A stretch of DNA of 20,368 bases, taken from contig JBEKEO010000034.1 of assembly GCA_050013795.1 (NCBI GenBank), positions 1-20,368 on the forward strand, in the 5' to 3' direction. The notes below the pieces were generated by a model, which was not told the DNA's origin, searched no databases, and was given only the letters and a program-made list of their open reading frames with translations. The stretch's first letter is position 1. The number at the start of each line of letters is the position of its first letter. The DNA comes from CAWHOW01 sp050013795 (GTDB lineage: Bacteria > Bacteroidota > Bacteroidia > Bacteroidales > CG2-30-32-10). Of the stretch, positions 1 through 7,959 are shown piece by piece. A program made the position numbers and the translations under genes.

Positions 1-413
1 TTATCAGGTCCTTTATATTGCAGCGAGCCCTCGAATATATGGTTGGTTGTCCATTTGTCGTAATTAAAATAGCGGGTATCATTGGGCTGATAGCAATTGT
101 CATTCACAAAATAATCGGTAAAGGTCAGGGTGAAATTCTTTAAGGTGTATTTTACATATGGATCCAGTTCATAATAGCTTCCTGTAGTGCTGAAAGCGCC
201 CCACGCTCCTATCTCAAAACCACTTTTAATGAACGAAAAGGTAGGCTGTATGCTTGGCGCTTTGCCGTAATCCAGTCCGCGCCATATATAACGGCTTACA
301 AAATCAGCAGTAATATTAATTTTTGAAGTGTCCTTATTCTGAGCAAATAAGGAGTTTACCGAAAGGACTATAAAAAGAATTGCAATAATTAAAGCTCGTA
401 ATTTTTTAATCAT
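1..413 (-). CDS. Secreted, probable outer-membrane beta-barrel protein (5' part only)
   Basis: The gene runs leftward off the window, so only the first 137 codons are visible. The ATG at 413-411 is followed by a clear signal peptide: MIKK, a hydrophobic stretch, then SLFAQ, with cleavage expected near residue 25. The mature part alternates polar and aromatic residues as in outer-membrane beta-strands. Near its start it reads ADFVSRYIWRGLDYG followed by PSIQP. The S-R-Y-x-W-R-G pattern followed by 'PxxQP' resembles the first strands of TorF/Gcw_chp-type putative porins, but this is judged by eye. The stop codon lies outside the window. It follows the response-regulator gene in the same direction after a gap of 121 bases, so it could share that transcript. 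The barrel nature is fairly secure; the substrate is unknown. Confidence 0.7.
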   Translation of the reverse strand, partial: MIKKLRALIIAILFIVLSVNSLFAQNKDTSKINITADFVSRYIWRGLDYGKAPSIQPTFSFIKSGFEIGAWGAFSTTGSYYELDPYVKYTLKNFTLTFTDYFVNDNCYQPNDTRYFNYDKWTTNHIFEGSLQYKGPD

Positions 414-440
414 GCGGAGTGCTAAAAATAATTGCGCTAA

Positions 441-490
441 ATTATTTTTTACTCAATAAACCTACAATAATGTAGTTACTGAAAAATAAT
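441..490. other. Inverted repeat between response regulator and porin-like gene
   Basis: ATTATTTTT (441-449) pairs with AAAAATAAT (482-490), and a second perfect stem lies inside it: CTACA (462-466), loop ATAA, TGTAG (471-475). This lies in the 121-base spacer after the response-regulator stop. It could be a weak terminator or processing hairpin for the minus-strand transcript. The stem is AT-rich and the U-tract on that strand is poor, so the function is uncertain. Confidence 0.3.
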
Positions 491-534
491 AAGAAAGATG
501 CCGAATGTAATTAGGTGATTTGCGGAAAAATATT

Positions 535-1212
535 TTAAATACCGGTAATATTATTCCGGAGAGCATATTTAATAAGTTCTACTATGCTTTTGATACCCAG
601 CTTTTGCATAATGTGGTTCTTATGCGATTCAACAGTTCGTATACTGATGAAAAGTTTATCTGCTATTTCCTGGTTTGATTGACCCTCAACTACCATCTGC
701 AGTATTTGTTTTTCCCTTGATGACAGTACATCGACTTCTTTTTTGTCTTTTAAAGGTTCGGTATCTTTTGGCTTACGAACATTCGAAATATAATTTTCAA
801 GAATGATCTTTGAAATGGCCTCGCTGTAATATTCGCTGCCTTCCTGAATTTTATGGATGGCATTAAGCAGTTCGGGGCGGGTGGTGTTTTTAGGTAGATA
901 GCCTTTAGCTCCCGCAGCAATTGCATTTACAATAAAATCTTCCTGTATGTACATGGACAGTATCAAAACTTTTATATCGGGATAATTTTTATTTACCTGT
1001 TTGGTAAGTTCAATTCCCGAAATATCAGGTAACGAAATGTCCAGTAAAATAATATCTGTTTCCGTTGAAGCTATTCGTTCAAGCAATTCTTTTCCGTTCG
1101 AAGCCTCACCTGATATGATTATTTCAGGTGTATCCTGCAACAAAGCCTTAATGCCGTCACGAACAATCTGGTGATCATCGACAAGAAATATTCCTATTTT
1201 ATTATTATTCAT
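535..1212 (-). CDS. NarL/LuxR-family two-component response regulator
   Basis: A cytoplasmic transcription factor of 225 residues, the usual size for the family. An N-terminal receiver domain (about 6-122) carries the acidic pair D12-D13, the phospho-acceptor D58 in LLDISLPD, and the conserved K108 in GYLPKNT. A linker leads to a C-terminal LuxR-type helix-turn-helix (about 163-220) with LSSREKQIL, NQEIADKLFIS and TVESHKNHIMQKLG. The start ATG (1212) lies inside the end of the upstream kinase gene: the two overlap by 8 bases, which implies translational coupling and makes this kinase its cognate partner. Phosphorylation at D58 should control DNA binding. The target genes cannot be read from the sequence; the downstream porin-like gene and the divergent kdp operon are candidates by position only. 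Confidence 0.95.
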   Translation of the reverse strand: MNNNKIGIFLVDDHQIVRDGIKALLQDTPEIIISGEASNGKELLERIASTETDIILLDISLPDISGIELTKQVNKNYPDIKVLILSMYIQEDFIVNAIAAGAKGYLPKNTTRPELLNAIHKIQEGSEYYSEAISKIILENYISNVRKPKDTEPLKDKKEVDVLSSREKQILQMVVEGQSNQEIADKLFISIRTVESHKNHIMQKLGIKSIVELIKYALRNNITGI

Positions 1213-3001
1213 GTAATGGAATTTTTACAACTATAGTAGTTCCCGAACCTTCGCTGCTGTTCAATTCAAATGCCCCTCCCAAAATACTGGTCCTTTCGCG
1301 CATATTATGGATACCATTTCCCATGCTCCGAAAATCCTGCCCAAAGTTAAAACCTTTTCCGTTATCTTCAATAATCAGTTCTATATGATTTCCTAATTCA
1401 ACCAGTTGAAGGCTTACGCTTGTAGCTTCCGCATGTTTAACAATATTATTCAGGGCTTCCTGCGCAATGCGATACAGGTATGTACTTTTTTTATCATCGG
1501 GTTTGCATTTCAATGGAAGCGATTCAAAAGTAATATTCAGCCCCGAGGTTTGTGATATCATTTTGCATAAATTCTTTAACGCAGTTTCGGGACCAAATTC
1601 CTTTAGAATAGAAGGCATAAGGTTATCTGATATTTTTCTGACCTCGTCAATTGTATTATCGAACATTTCCTGCAACTGTACTATCGAGCCCGGCGCCATA
1701 TTGCCAACGATATTTTCAAGTTTAAGTTTAATCGCAATAAGATATTGCCCGAGACCATCATGTAGTTCACGGGATATACGTTGTCTTTCAATTTCCTGTC
1801 CGTCAATAAGGGCAGTAAGTCTTTGCTCTGTAGTAATCTTTAATTTTTCCGTCATAGCGTTAAAAGATGCAGCAAGAGCACCAATTTCATCTTTGTTTTT
1901 GACATAGACTTGGGCACCGAAATCGCCTTCCCCGACTTTTACAGATGCATTCTTTAACCGTATGATAGGAAGCGAAATCGATCTTGCAATTATGATTGTA
2001 ATCGCAAGAATAAAAAGAACAAGTACAGCACTAAGTAGCAAAATATCATTCCTTGTATGTTCTACGGGTATCATGGCTTCCTTCAAATCGATCTCGGCAA
2101 GTATCACCCAGTTGATGCCGGGAATATTTAGTTTGCAGTATGAACTGAGAACAGGAATATTCCTATAATCGTTTATGATCTCGGCATACTGTTTTCCTTC
2201 AAATGCAGCAATGGAAGCACTTGATTTCACCTGCTGTTTCATTATGGAATTCGGAATAAAGCGTGAATCGCTTCTCATGAAATAATCGCTTCCTACTAAG
2301 TAGGATTCTCCTGTTTCTCCAAGCCCTGTTTTGCTGCTGTTGACAAGCATGATATTGTTGATGGCATTTGTCGAAATCAGCATGGAGATCATTCCTGTGA
2401 AATTTTTTCGGTCATCAAAAACAGGCGCGGCAATATAATAAGCAGGCTTATCATTATTGAAATTATCTTTTCTGAAATCAGAAAAAACTATGTTTTTCTT
2501 TTTGATAACAGAATCTTTTAATTGCAATAAGCTTAAATAATTTATAGCGCCTGAGCCAAGCAGGTGTAAAGAATCTGAAGTCAGCCCTGAAGTATAAATA
2601 TAATTTCCTGCAGTGTCGCAAACAATAAACTTATCATAATATCCGTATGTTTTGACATTGAGATTAAAAAACTGTTTATATTTATCGGATTCAGGAAATG
2701 TGAAAATTTTCTTTTTATTATTTTGAAATGTATGCTGCAGAAGGCTTATCATATCTGCAACCTCTGACGTACGGGAAAGCAAATTAATATCACGGAACCT
2801 GTCGGAAAAAAAATCTTCAATTCGGTTTTTCTTTACAAATTTTACAGATGTAAGCTGGTCGAAGGTACGGTCGATAAGTGAACGACGGGCAGAATAGTAT
2901 GAGTATACACCTACAATTATTGTAGACCCAATCCCTATCAAAAGAAAAAGTATGATAAGTTTGTTTGTAATGGATTCTCGCCAGGAGAAAATAAATTTCA
3001 T
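1205..3001 (-). CDS. Membrane sensor histidine kinase (Cache-like sensor, HAMP, HisKA_3, HATPase)
   Basis: A 598-residue inner-membrane kinase of the NarX/DegS class. A first membrane span (about 13-35) leads to a large periplasmic sensor of about 280 residues. This contains a GETGESYLVG...MRSDSRF segment (about 228-248), typical of double-Cache sensor domains. A second span (about 319-340) is followed by HAMP (about 338-392). The dimerisation/phospho-acceptor motif ERQRISRELHDGLGQ places the phosphorylated histidine at H414 (HisKA_3 type). The ATPase domain shows the N-box RIAQEALNNIVKHAEA (511-526), DNGKGF (546-551) and GNGIHNMRER (561-570). All catalytic motifs are intact. It overlaps the response regulator by 8 bases and is transcribed divergently from kdp. 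Cache domains usually bind small organic molecules; the ligand here is unknown. Confidence 0.95.
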   Translation of the reverse strand: MKFIFSWRESITNKLIILFLLIGIGSTIIVGVYSYYSARRSLIDRTFDQLTSVKFVKKNRIEDFFSDRFRDINLLSRTSEVADMISLLQHTFQNNKKKIFTFPESDKYKQFFNLNVKTYGYYDKFIVCDTAGNYIYTSGLTSDSLHLLGSGAINYLSLLQLKDSVIKKKNIVFSDFRKDNFNNDKPAYYIAAPVFDDRKNFTGMISMLISTNAINNIMLVNSSKTGLGETGESYLVGSDYFMRSDSRFIPNSIMKQQVKSSASIAAFEGKQYAEIINDYRNIPVLSSYCKLNIPGINWVILAEIDLKEAMIPVEHTRNDILLLSAVLVLFILAITIIIARSISLPIIRLKNASVKVGEGDFGAQVYVKNKDEIGALAASFNAMTEKLKITTEQRLTALIDGQEIERQRISRELHDGLGQYLIAIKLKLENIVGNMAPGSIVQLQEMFDNTIDEVRKISDNLMPSILKEFGPETALKNLCKMISQTSGLNITFESLPLKCKPDDKKSTYLYRIAQEALNNIVKHAEATSVSLQLVELGNHIELIIEDNGKGFNFGQDFRSMGNGIHNMRERTSILGGAFELNSSEGSGTTIVVKIPLHE

Positions 3002-3024
3002 GAATTAGAATATATACCTGATGG

Positions 3025-3032
3025 CAAATTTA
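3025..3032 (-). promoter_or_regulatory. Possible -7 element for the kinase/regulator operon
   Basis: CAAATTTA on the plus strand reads TAAATTTG on the minus strand, matching the Bacteroidota -7 consensus TAnnTTTG. It lies 24 bases before the kinase ATG, giving a leader of about 15-20 bases. No TTG/TTTG -33 partner was found at the expected distance, so this is a weak call based on one element. Confidence 0.3.
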
Positions 3033-3250
3033 ATTTATTTGAGAGAAATATTGAATAAAAACATGATTATATAATAGAACAAAATAACAGAATTTAATAT
3101 GTACAATAAACTATAACAAAACTTAAAATTACTATGTGTTTGGGTTTGTATATTGTTGAACTATTGCAAGCGCAAACAGATACAAATCATCTTTATAAAA
3201 TCTTTATACTTCAATTGATATTCTTAATAAAATACTTATATATCCGGTTA

Positions 3251-3258
3251 TATTTTTG
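3251..3258 (+). promoter_or_regulatory. Possible -7 element for the kdp operon
   Basis: TATTTTTG matches the Bacteroidota TAnnTTTG element and lies 24 bases before the first ATG of kdpF. No TTG/TTTG -33 element sits 17-23 bases upstream. That absence would suit an activator-dependent promoter such as one controlled by KdpE, but this is inference. The 280-base divergent spacer (3002-3281) is strongly AT-rich, and no convincing KdpE site could be picked out by eye. Confidence 0.35.
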
Positions 3259-3281
3259 TATAGTGTAAAAAAACAATTGAA

Positions 3282-3446
3282 ATGAAAACAATAATGAGCA
3301 TTTTTCTGGCAGTGCCTGCTCCAACACCCCAGAACAGTATGCCAATGGAGATGAACAGTAATACATGGTTTGCAATAGGACTTGTTGTTGCCATACTTCT
3401 GCTAATATATTTAGTTATAGCGATGGTTAAGCCTGAAAAATTTTAA
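3282..3446 (+). CDS. kdpF: KdpF, small subunit of the KdpFABC potassium pump
   Basis: A 54-codon ORF read directly from the DNA, just upstream of kdpA. A single membrane span (about 29-49) ends in YLVIAMVKPEKF; a C-terminal (K/R)PE(K/R)F-type ending after one hydrophobic helix is characteristic of KdpF, which stabilises the KdpABC complex. Known KdpF proteins are about 29 residues long. Here the first ATG adds roughly 25 residues rich in Pro, Met and Gln before the span. Internal ATGs at codons 5, 20, 22 and 24 offer shorter versions; starting at codon 24 gives a normal-sized 31-residue protein. No clear Shine-Dalgarno sequence decides the start. The family call is strong; the start is not. 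Confidence 0.8.
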   Translation: MKTIMSIFLAVPAPTPQNSMPMEMNSNTWFAIGLVVAILLLIYLVIAMVKPEKF

Positions 3447-3458
3447 ATTAAATTAGAG

Positions 3459-3581
3459 ATGGAAACCTTTTTAGTTATATTAGAGTTATTCGGCGGAGTA
3501 ATACTTGTTTTAGTGATAGGATACCTGTTAGGACGTCTTCTCAAATTAGATAAATATATTAACAATAAGGATAAGGATTAA
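3459..3581 (+). CDS. Uncharacterised 40-residue single-span membrane protein in the kdp operon
   Basis: The ATG at 3459 opens a 40-codon frame ending in TAA at 3579-3581. It lies 12 bases after kdpF and 11 bases before kdpA. The protein has a short acidic-containing start (METFLVILELFGG), one hydrophobic helix (about 4-24), and a charged tail beginning GRLLKLDKYINNK and ending in KDKD. By the positive-inside rule the tail should be cytoplasmic. AGAGATGG around the start gives only a minimal ribosome-binding signal. It lacks the PEKF ending of KdpF and matches no canonical Kdp subunit known to me. Its tight fit between two kdp genes and clean one-helix architecture argue for a real gene, perhaps a pump accessory or regulatory peptide; that role is inference. 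Confidence 0.6.
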   Translation: METFLVILELFGGVILVLVIGYLLGRLLKLDKYINNKDKD

Positions 3582-3592
3582 ACATCAATAAA

Positions 3593-5284
3593 ATGACAAC
3601 ACTCGATTATATACAGGTAATACTGTTTCTTGCATTAATAATAGGTTTAACGCCTGTTTTAGGCAATTTTATGTTTAAGGTATTCACAGGGAAAAGACAT
3701 ATTATGTTACCTGTATTTGGCTGGCTCGAAAAGCTGACATATAAATTCATCAAAATTAAGCCTGATGAGGAATCAAACTGGAAGTCGTACACCTTTGGCA
3801 TGCTTATGTTCAATTTAATTGGATTTCTCTTTTTGTTCCTTATCCAGGTATTCCAATCATATCTGCCAATGAACCCTGCCAACCTTCCTAATGTATCATG
3901 GCATTCAGCATTCAATACAGCAGTAAGTTTTATGACCAATACAAACTGGCAGGGGTATTCAGGTGAAACTACACTAAGTTATTTTGTACAAATGCTTGGG
4001 CTTACCGTTCAGAATTTTGTAAGCGCTGCTACAGGTATTGCCATATTACTGGCTCTCATTAGAGGCATTGCAAGAAAAACTACTGATGAAATTGGTAATT
4101 TCTGGACTGACCTTACACGTATAACCTTATATGTGCTTTTGCCGATAGCCATCATATTTGCTTTTGTTTTGGTAAGTCAGGGTGTGGTGCAGAATTTTAA
4201 ACCTTATGAAACTGTTCAGACATTAAAGGGTGCGCAACAAATTATTCCAATGGGACCAGCAGCTTCGCAAATTGTTATCAAGCAACTGGGTACTAACGGA
4301 GGCGGGTTTTTTAATGCCAACAGCTCGCATCCTTTTGAGAATCCCACTCCGATAAGCAACTTTATTGAAATGTTGTTTTTAGTTTTAATATCGGCTGGGT
4401 TAACTTACACTTATGGCAAAATGATAGGTTCAACAAAACAGGGTTGGGCGATTTTTACAGCCATGTTTATTTTATTGCTTACAGGTATAATCATTGCTTT
4501 AAACGCTGAGTATTCAGCCAATTCTATTTTCGGACATTTGCCATTGATGGAAGGTAAAGAAACCCGTTTCGGCATTACAAATAGTGTTCTCTGGTCAACA
4601 ACAACAACGGTAACATCCAATGGTTCGGTAAATTGTATGCACGACAGCCTTTCACCAATAGCGGGCATGATAGCCATGGTTAATCTTATGCTCGGAGAAA
4701 TTATTTTCGGCGGTGTAGGTTCAGGTATGTATGGGATGATAGTATTTATAGTTCTTACGGTATTTATTGCCGGGCTTATGGTTGGACGTACACCGGAATA
4801 CCTTGGCAAGAAGATAAACGCTTTTGAAGTGAAAATGGCTTTAATTGCCACTCTTTTTCCAAATTTTGTAATTCTTGTTTTTGCAGCCATTGCTACGGTA
4901 AGCACTGCCGGATTGGCAGGACTTAATAATTCAGGACCACATGGCTTATCAGAAATATTATACGCTTTCAGTTCTGCTGCCGGAAACAACGGCAGCGCTT
5001 TTGCTGGTTTAAATGCAAATACGGTATTTTATAATGTTATGTTGGGTTTCGGAATGTTAATAGGCCGGTTTGGGGTAATTATCCCTGTAATGGCTATGGC
5101 GGGAAGTATGGCAAAGAAGAAAATCACACCAATGTCGGCGGGCACTTTCCGAACCGATAATGCATTGTTCATTGCATTATTAATAGGGGTAATCCTTATT
5201 GTCGGTGGCTTAACGCATTTCCCTGCTTTATCACTTGGCCCTATAGTAGAACATTTTTTAATGAATAATGGAATAACATTTTAA
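3593..5284 (+). CDS. kdpA: KdpA, potassium-binding channel-like subunit of the Kdp ATPase
   Basis: A 563-residue polytopic inner-membrane protein, close to the family's usual length of about 557. KdpA selects and binds K+ and passes it to KdpB through an intersubunit tunnel. The four pore/selectivity-filter segments are all present: TNTNWQGYSGE (115-125), GTNGGGFFNANSSHPFENP (233-251), TSNGSVNCMHD (341-351) and GNNGSAF (464-470). The third filter reads SNG where E. coli has SCG. At least ten hydrophobic spans are visible across the length. The ATG at 3593 follows the 40-residue ORF by 11 bases, and kdpB follows 12 bases after the stop, so these are co-transcribed. It appears intact and functional. 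Confidence 0.97.
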   Translation: MTTLDYIQVILFLALIIGLTPVLGNFMFKVFTGKRHIMLPVFGWLEKLTYKFIKIKPDEESNWKSYTFGMLMFNLIGFLFLFLIQVFQSYLPMNPANLPNVSWHSAFNTAVSFMTNTNWQGYSGETTLSYFVQMLGLTVQNFVSAATGIAILLALIRGIARKTTDEIGNFWTDLTRITLYVLLPIAIIFAFVLVSQGVVQNFKPYETVQTLKGAQQIIPMGPAASQIVIKQLGTNGGGFFNANSSHPFENPTPISNFIEMLFLVLISAGLTYTYGKMIGSTKQGWAIFTAMFILLLTGIIIALNAEYSANSIFGHLPLMEGKETRFGITNSVLWSTTTTVTSNGSVNCMHDSLSPIAGMIAMVNLMLGEIIFGGVGSGMYGMIVFIVLTVFIAGLMVGRTPEYLGKKINAFEVKMALIATLFPNFVILVFAAIATVSTAGLAGLNNSGPHGLSEILYAFSSAAGNNGSAFAGLNANTVFYNVMLGFGMLIGRFGVIIPVMAMAGSMAKKKITPMSAGTFRTDNALFIALLIGVILIVGGLTHFPALSLGPIVEHFLMNNGITF

Positions 5285-5296
5285 TTTCTGAACAAA

Positions 5297-7375
5297 ATGA
5301 GCGCAAAACTAAATACAAGCCTTTTCAATAAAAAGATATTGTTACAGGCTGCAAAAGACAGTGTAGCCAAGTTACACCCTGCTTTACAGATCAAAAACCC
5401 TGTTATTTTTATGGTGGCCATAGGTTCTGTTCTAACCACTATAATAGTATTTATAGGTATTATTCATGGCAGCTTTTCATCATTCAACCTTAATATAGCT
5501 ATCTGGCTTTGGTTTACCGTATTGTTTGCCAATTTCTCAGAAGCTGTTGCAGAAGGCAGAGGGAAAGCACAGGCTGAGAATTTGCGCAAGAATCGTACAG
5601 AAACAAAAGCCCGTAAAATATCAGGCAAACAGGAAGTTTTAGTGATAGCGACAGATCTTAAAAAAGGCGATATTGTTGTTTGTGAAACAGGGGATGTAAT
5701 TCCTTCCGATGGCGAAGTTATTGAAGGCATTGCCAGTGTGGATGAATCGGCAATAACCGGTGAATCCGCACCGGTCATCCGCGAAAGCGGTGGAGACCGT
5801 TCTGCCGTAACAGGAGGAACAAAGGTAATAAGCGACAGGATATTAATCCGCATTACTTCTGAACCCGGCAATACATTTATTGACCGCATGATTGCTTTGG
5901 TTGAAGGAGCCAAACGCCAGAAAACGCCGAATGAAATTGCCCTTACAATACTTCTTGCCGGATTATCTATTATTTTCCTTTTAGCTGTAGTTACACTACC
6001 GGCGTTCTTTGGTTATAGCCTTACGGCTTCAGGCTTATCCATGACGCAAAATTTAACCATACCCGTATTAATTGCCTTATTGGTATGTTTAATTCCAACC
6101 ACAATAGGAGGTTTGCTTAGCGCAATTGGTATAAGCGGTATGGACAGGCTTATACAGCACAATGTGATAGCTACCAGTGGCCGAGCCATAGAAGCTGCAG
6201 GTGATGTTGATGTGCTTTTGCTGGATAAGACGGGCACCATTACTCTGGGTAACCGCATGGCAACGAATTTTATACCTGCAGAGGGAGTAACCGTTGAAGA
6301 GCTTGCCGATGCAGCCCAGTTTTCTTCCTTATCAGACGAAACACCTGAAGGACGTTCCATTGTTGTTCTTGCTAAAGAAAAATTCAATATACGCGGTCGT
6401 GAAGTTCAGCAACTCAATGCAACATTTATACCTTTTTCAGCACAATCAAGAATGAGCGGTGTTGATTATAAATCAGACGACGGTATCTTTCATCATATCC
6501 GAAAAGGTTCAGCGGAAGCCATCCTCAGTTTTGTGCAAAGTAGTGATGGTTTTTATCCGCAAAATATCAAGGATATTGTTTCTGAATTGTCCCGACAGGG
6601 CGCAACACCTTTGGTTGTGGCAGAGGACAATAAGATTTTGGGGGTGGTTCACCTTAAAGATATTGTAAAAGGAGGAATCAAACAGCGTTTTGCAGAATTG
6701 AGAAAAATGGGCATCAAAACAGTTATGATCACGGGAGATAATCCATTAACGGCTGCCGCCATTGCTGCAGAAGCCGGAGTTGATGATTTTATGGCAGAAG
6801 CCAAGCCTGAAGATAAGCTGCGCCGTATTCGTGAAGAACAGACGAATGGTCATTTAGTAGGAATGATTGGAGATGGTACAAATGATGCCCCAGCCCTTGC
6901 ACAAGCCGATGTTGGACTTGCAATGAATACAGGTACACAGGCTGCCCGTGAAGCCGGCAACATGGTTGACCTCGATAGTAATCCTACTAAACTAATTGAG
7001 GTAGTTGAAGTAGGCAAGCAATTACTCATTACACGTGGATCACTGACCACCTTCAGCATTGCCAACGATGTGGCCAAATACTTTGCCATTATCCCCGCCA
7101 TTGCAGTTTCGTTATATGCAGGTAAAACAGGCATCGGACCTCTTTCTGCGCTGAATATTATGAACCTAGGCTCTCCTCAAAGCGCTATATTAAGTGCTAT
7201 AATTTTTAATGCACTTATCATTGTTGCATTAATACCGCTGGCATTAAAAGGGGTTCAATACAAACCTGTTTCCGCCAACAGGGCCTTATCCCGCAACTTA
7301 ATGATATATGCTGTAGGAGGTATTATCATTCCTTTTATTGGTATTAAACTAATTGATATTTTAATTAACTTATAA
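5297..7375 (+). CDS. kdpB: KdpB, catalytic P-type ATPase subunit of the potassium pump
   Basis: A 692-residue P-type ATPase (family usual about 680) that hydrolyses ATP to drive K+ uptake. The actuator motif TGES lies at 154-157; S157 corresponds to the serine (E. coli S162) whose phosphorylation inhibits the pump at high K+. The membrane motif PTTIGG is at 267-272. The phosphorylated aspartate is D310 in DKTGT, followed by a nucleotide-binding domain, and the hinge motif GDGTNDAP is at 525-532. Membrane spans lie at about 36-80, 213-280 and the C-terminal 590-690. It sits between kdpA (12 bases) and kdpC (11 bases). No motif is damaged, so an active pump is expected. Confidence 0.97.
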   Translation: MSAKLNTSLFNKKILLQAAKDSVAKLHPALQIKNPVIFMVAIGSVLTTIIVFIGIIHGSFSSFNLNIAIWLWFTVLFANFSEAVAEGRGKAQAENLRKNRTETKARKISGKQEVLVIATDLKKGDIVVCETGDVIPSDGEVIEGIASVDESAITGESAPVIRESGGDRSAVTGGTKVISDRILIRITSEPGNTFIDRMIALVEGAKRQKTPNEIALTILLAGLSIIFLLAVVTLPAFFGYSLTASGLSMTQNLTIPVLIALLVCLIPTTIGGLLSAIGISGMDRLIQHNVIATSGRAIEAAGDVDVLLLDKTGTITLGNRMATNFIPAEGVTVEELADAAQFSSLSDETPEGRSIVVLAKEKFNIRGREVQQLNATFIPFSAQSRMSGVDYKSDDGIFHHIRKGSAEAILSFVQSSDGFYPQNIKDIVSELSRQGATPLVVAEDNKILGVVHLKDIVKGGIKQRFAELRKMGIKTVMITGDNPLTAAAIAAEAGVDDFMAEAKPEDKLRRIREEQTNGHLVGMIGDGTNDAPALAQADVGLAMNTGTQAAREAGNMVDLDSNPTKLIEVVEVGKQLLITRGSLTTFSIANDVAKYFAIIPAIAVSLYAGKTGIGPLSALNIMNLGSPQSAILSAIIFNALIIVALIPLALKGVQYKPVSANRALSRNLMIYAVGGIIIPFIGIKLIDILINL

Positions 7376-7386
7376 AGAAACTTAAT

Positions 7387-7959
7387 ATGAAAACACTCAT
7401 CATATCTTTAAAAATATTCCTGTTTTTTACCGTTTTAACCGGAATCATTTACCCGCTTTTTGTTACAGGAATTGCCCAACTTGTTTTTCCCGGAAAGGCC
7501 AATGGCAGCATGATTGTAAAAGACAATAAGATAATAGGAAGTGAACTTATAGGGCAACAATTTGATAGTTCAATATATTTTTCATCCCGTCCTTCGGCTA
7601 TTTCATATAATCCCCTACCATCAGGTGGTTCAAATTATGGTTTAACTAATGCCAAGCTGAAACACTTTGTTGACTCATGTAAAAAACAATTTATTACAGT
7701 TAATAAATTAGATAGCCTTACTGAAGTTCCGTCTGAAATGATTTTTGCATCAGGTAGCGGACTCGACCCTCATATTTCACCAACAGCTGCTTTATTGCAG
7801 GTTGACAGAATTGCAAAAGCACGGAACTTCAACAATATTCAAAAGCAAAAGCTTATACAATGCATAAATGAAGTTAAAGAGCCTCCACAGCTTTTATGTC
7901 TTGGAGAAGAACGAATTAATGTATTATTATTAAATTTGGAGGTTGATAAAATCAAATGA
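7387..7959 (+). CDS. kdpC: KdpC, accessory subunit of the potassium-transporting ATPase
   Basis: 190 residues, the typical KdpC length. One N-terminal membrane span (about 5-35) is followed by a periplasmic domain with family signatures: GSELIGQQF (51-59), YFSSRPSAISYN, SGGSNYGLTNAKL and SGLDPHISPTAALLQVDRIAKAR. KdpC is needed for assembly and function of the KdpFABC complex. Its TGA overlaps the kdpD start in an ATGA arrangement, so sensor-kinase translation is coupled to the pump genes. Confidence 0.97.
   Translation: MKTLIISLKIFLFFTVLTGIIYPLFVTGIAQLVFPGKANGSMIVKDNKIIGSELIGQQFDSSIYFSSRPSAISYNPLPSGGSNYGLTNAKLKHFVDSCKKQFITVNKLDSLTEVPSEMIFASGSGLDPHISPTAALLQVDRIAKARNFNNIQKQKLIQCINEVKEPPQLLCLGEERINVLLLNLEVDKIK

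Noticed and set aside
1467..1907. 146-codon plus-strand frame inside the sensor kinase gene
   Set aside because: It is antisense to the conserved HisKA_3 and ATPase domains and has no independent motif.
4411..4989. 192-codon reading frame antisense to kdpA
   Set aside because: It lies wholly inside a conserved KdpA coding region whose filter motifs explain the sequence; its own translation looks like an antisense shadow.
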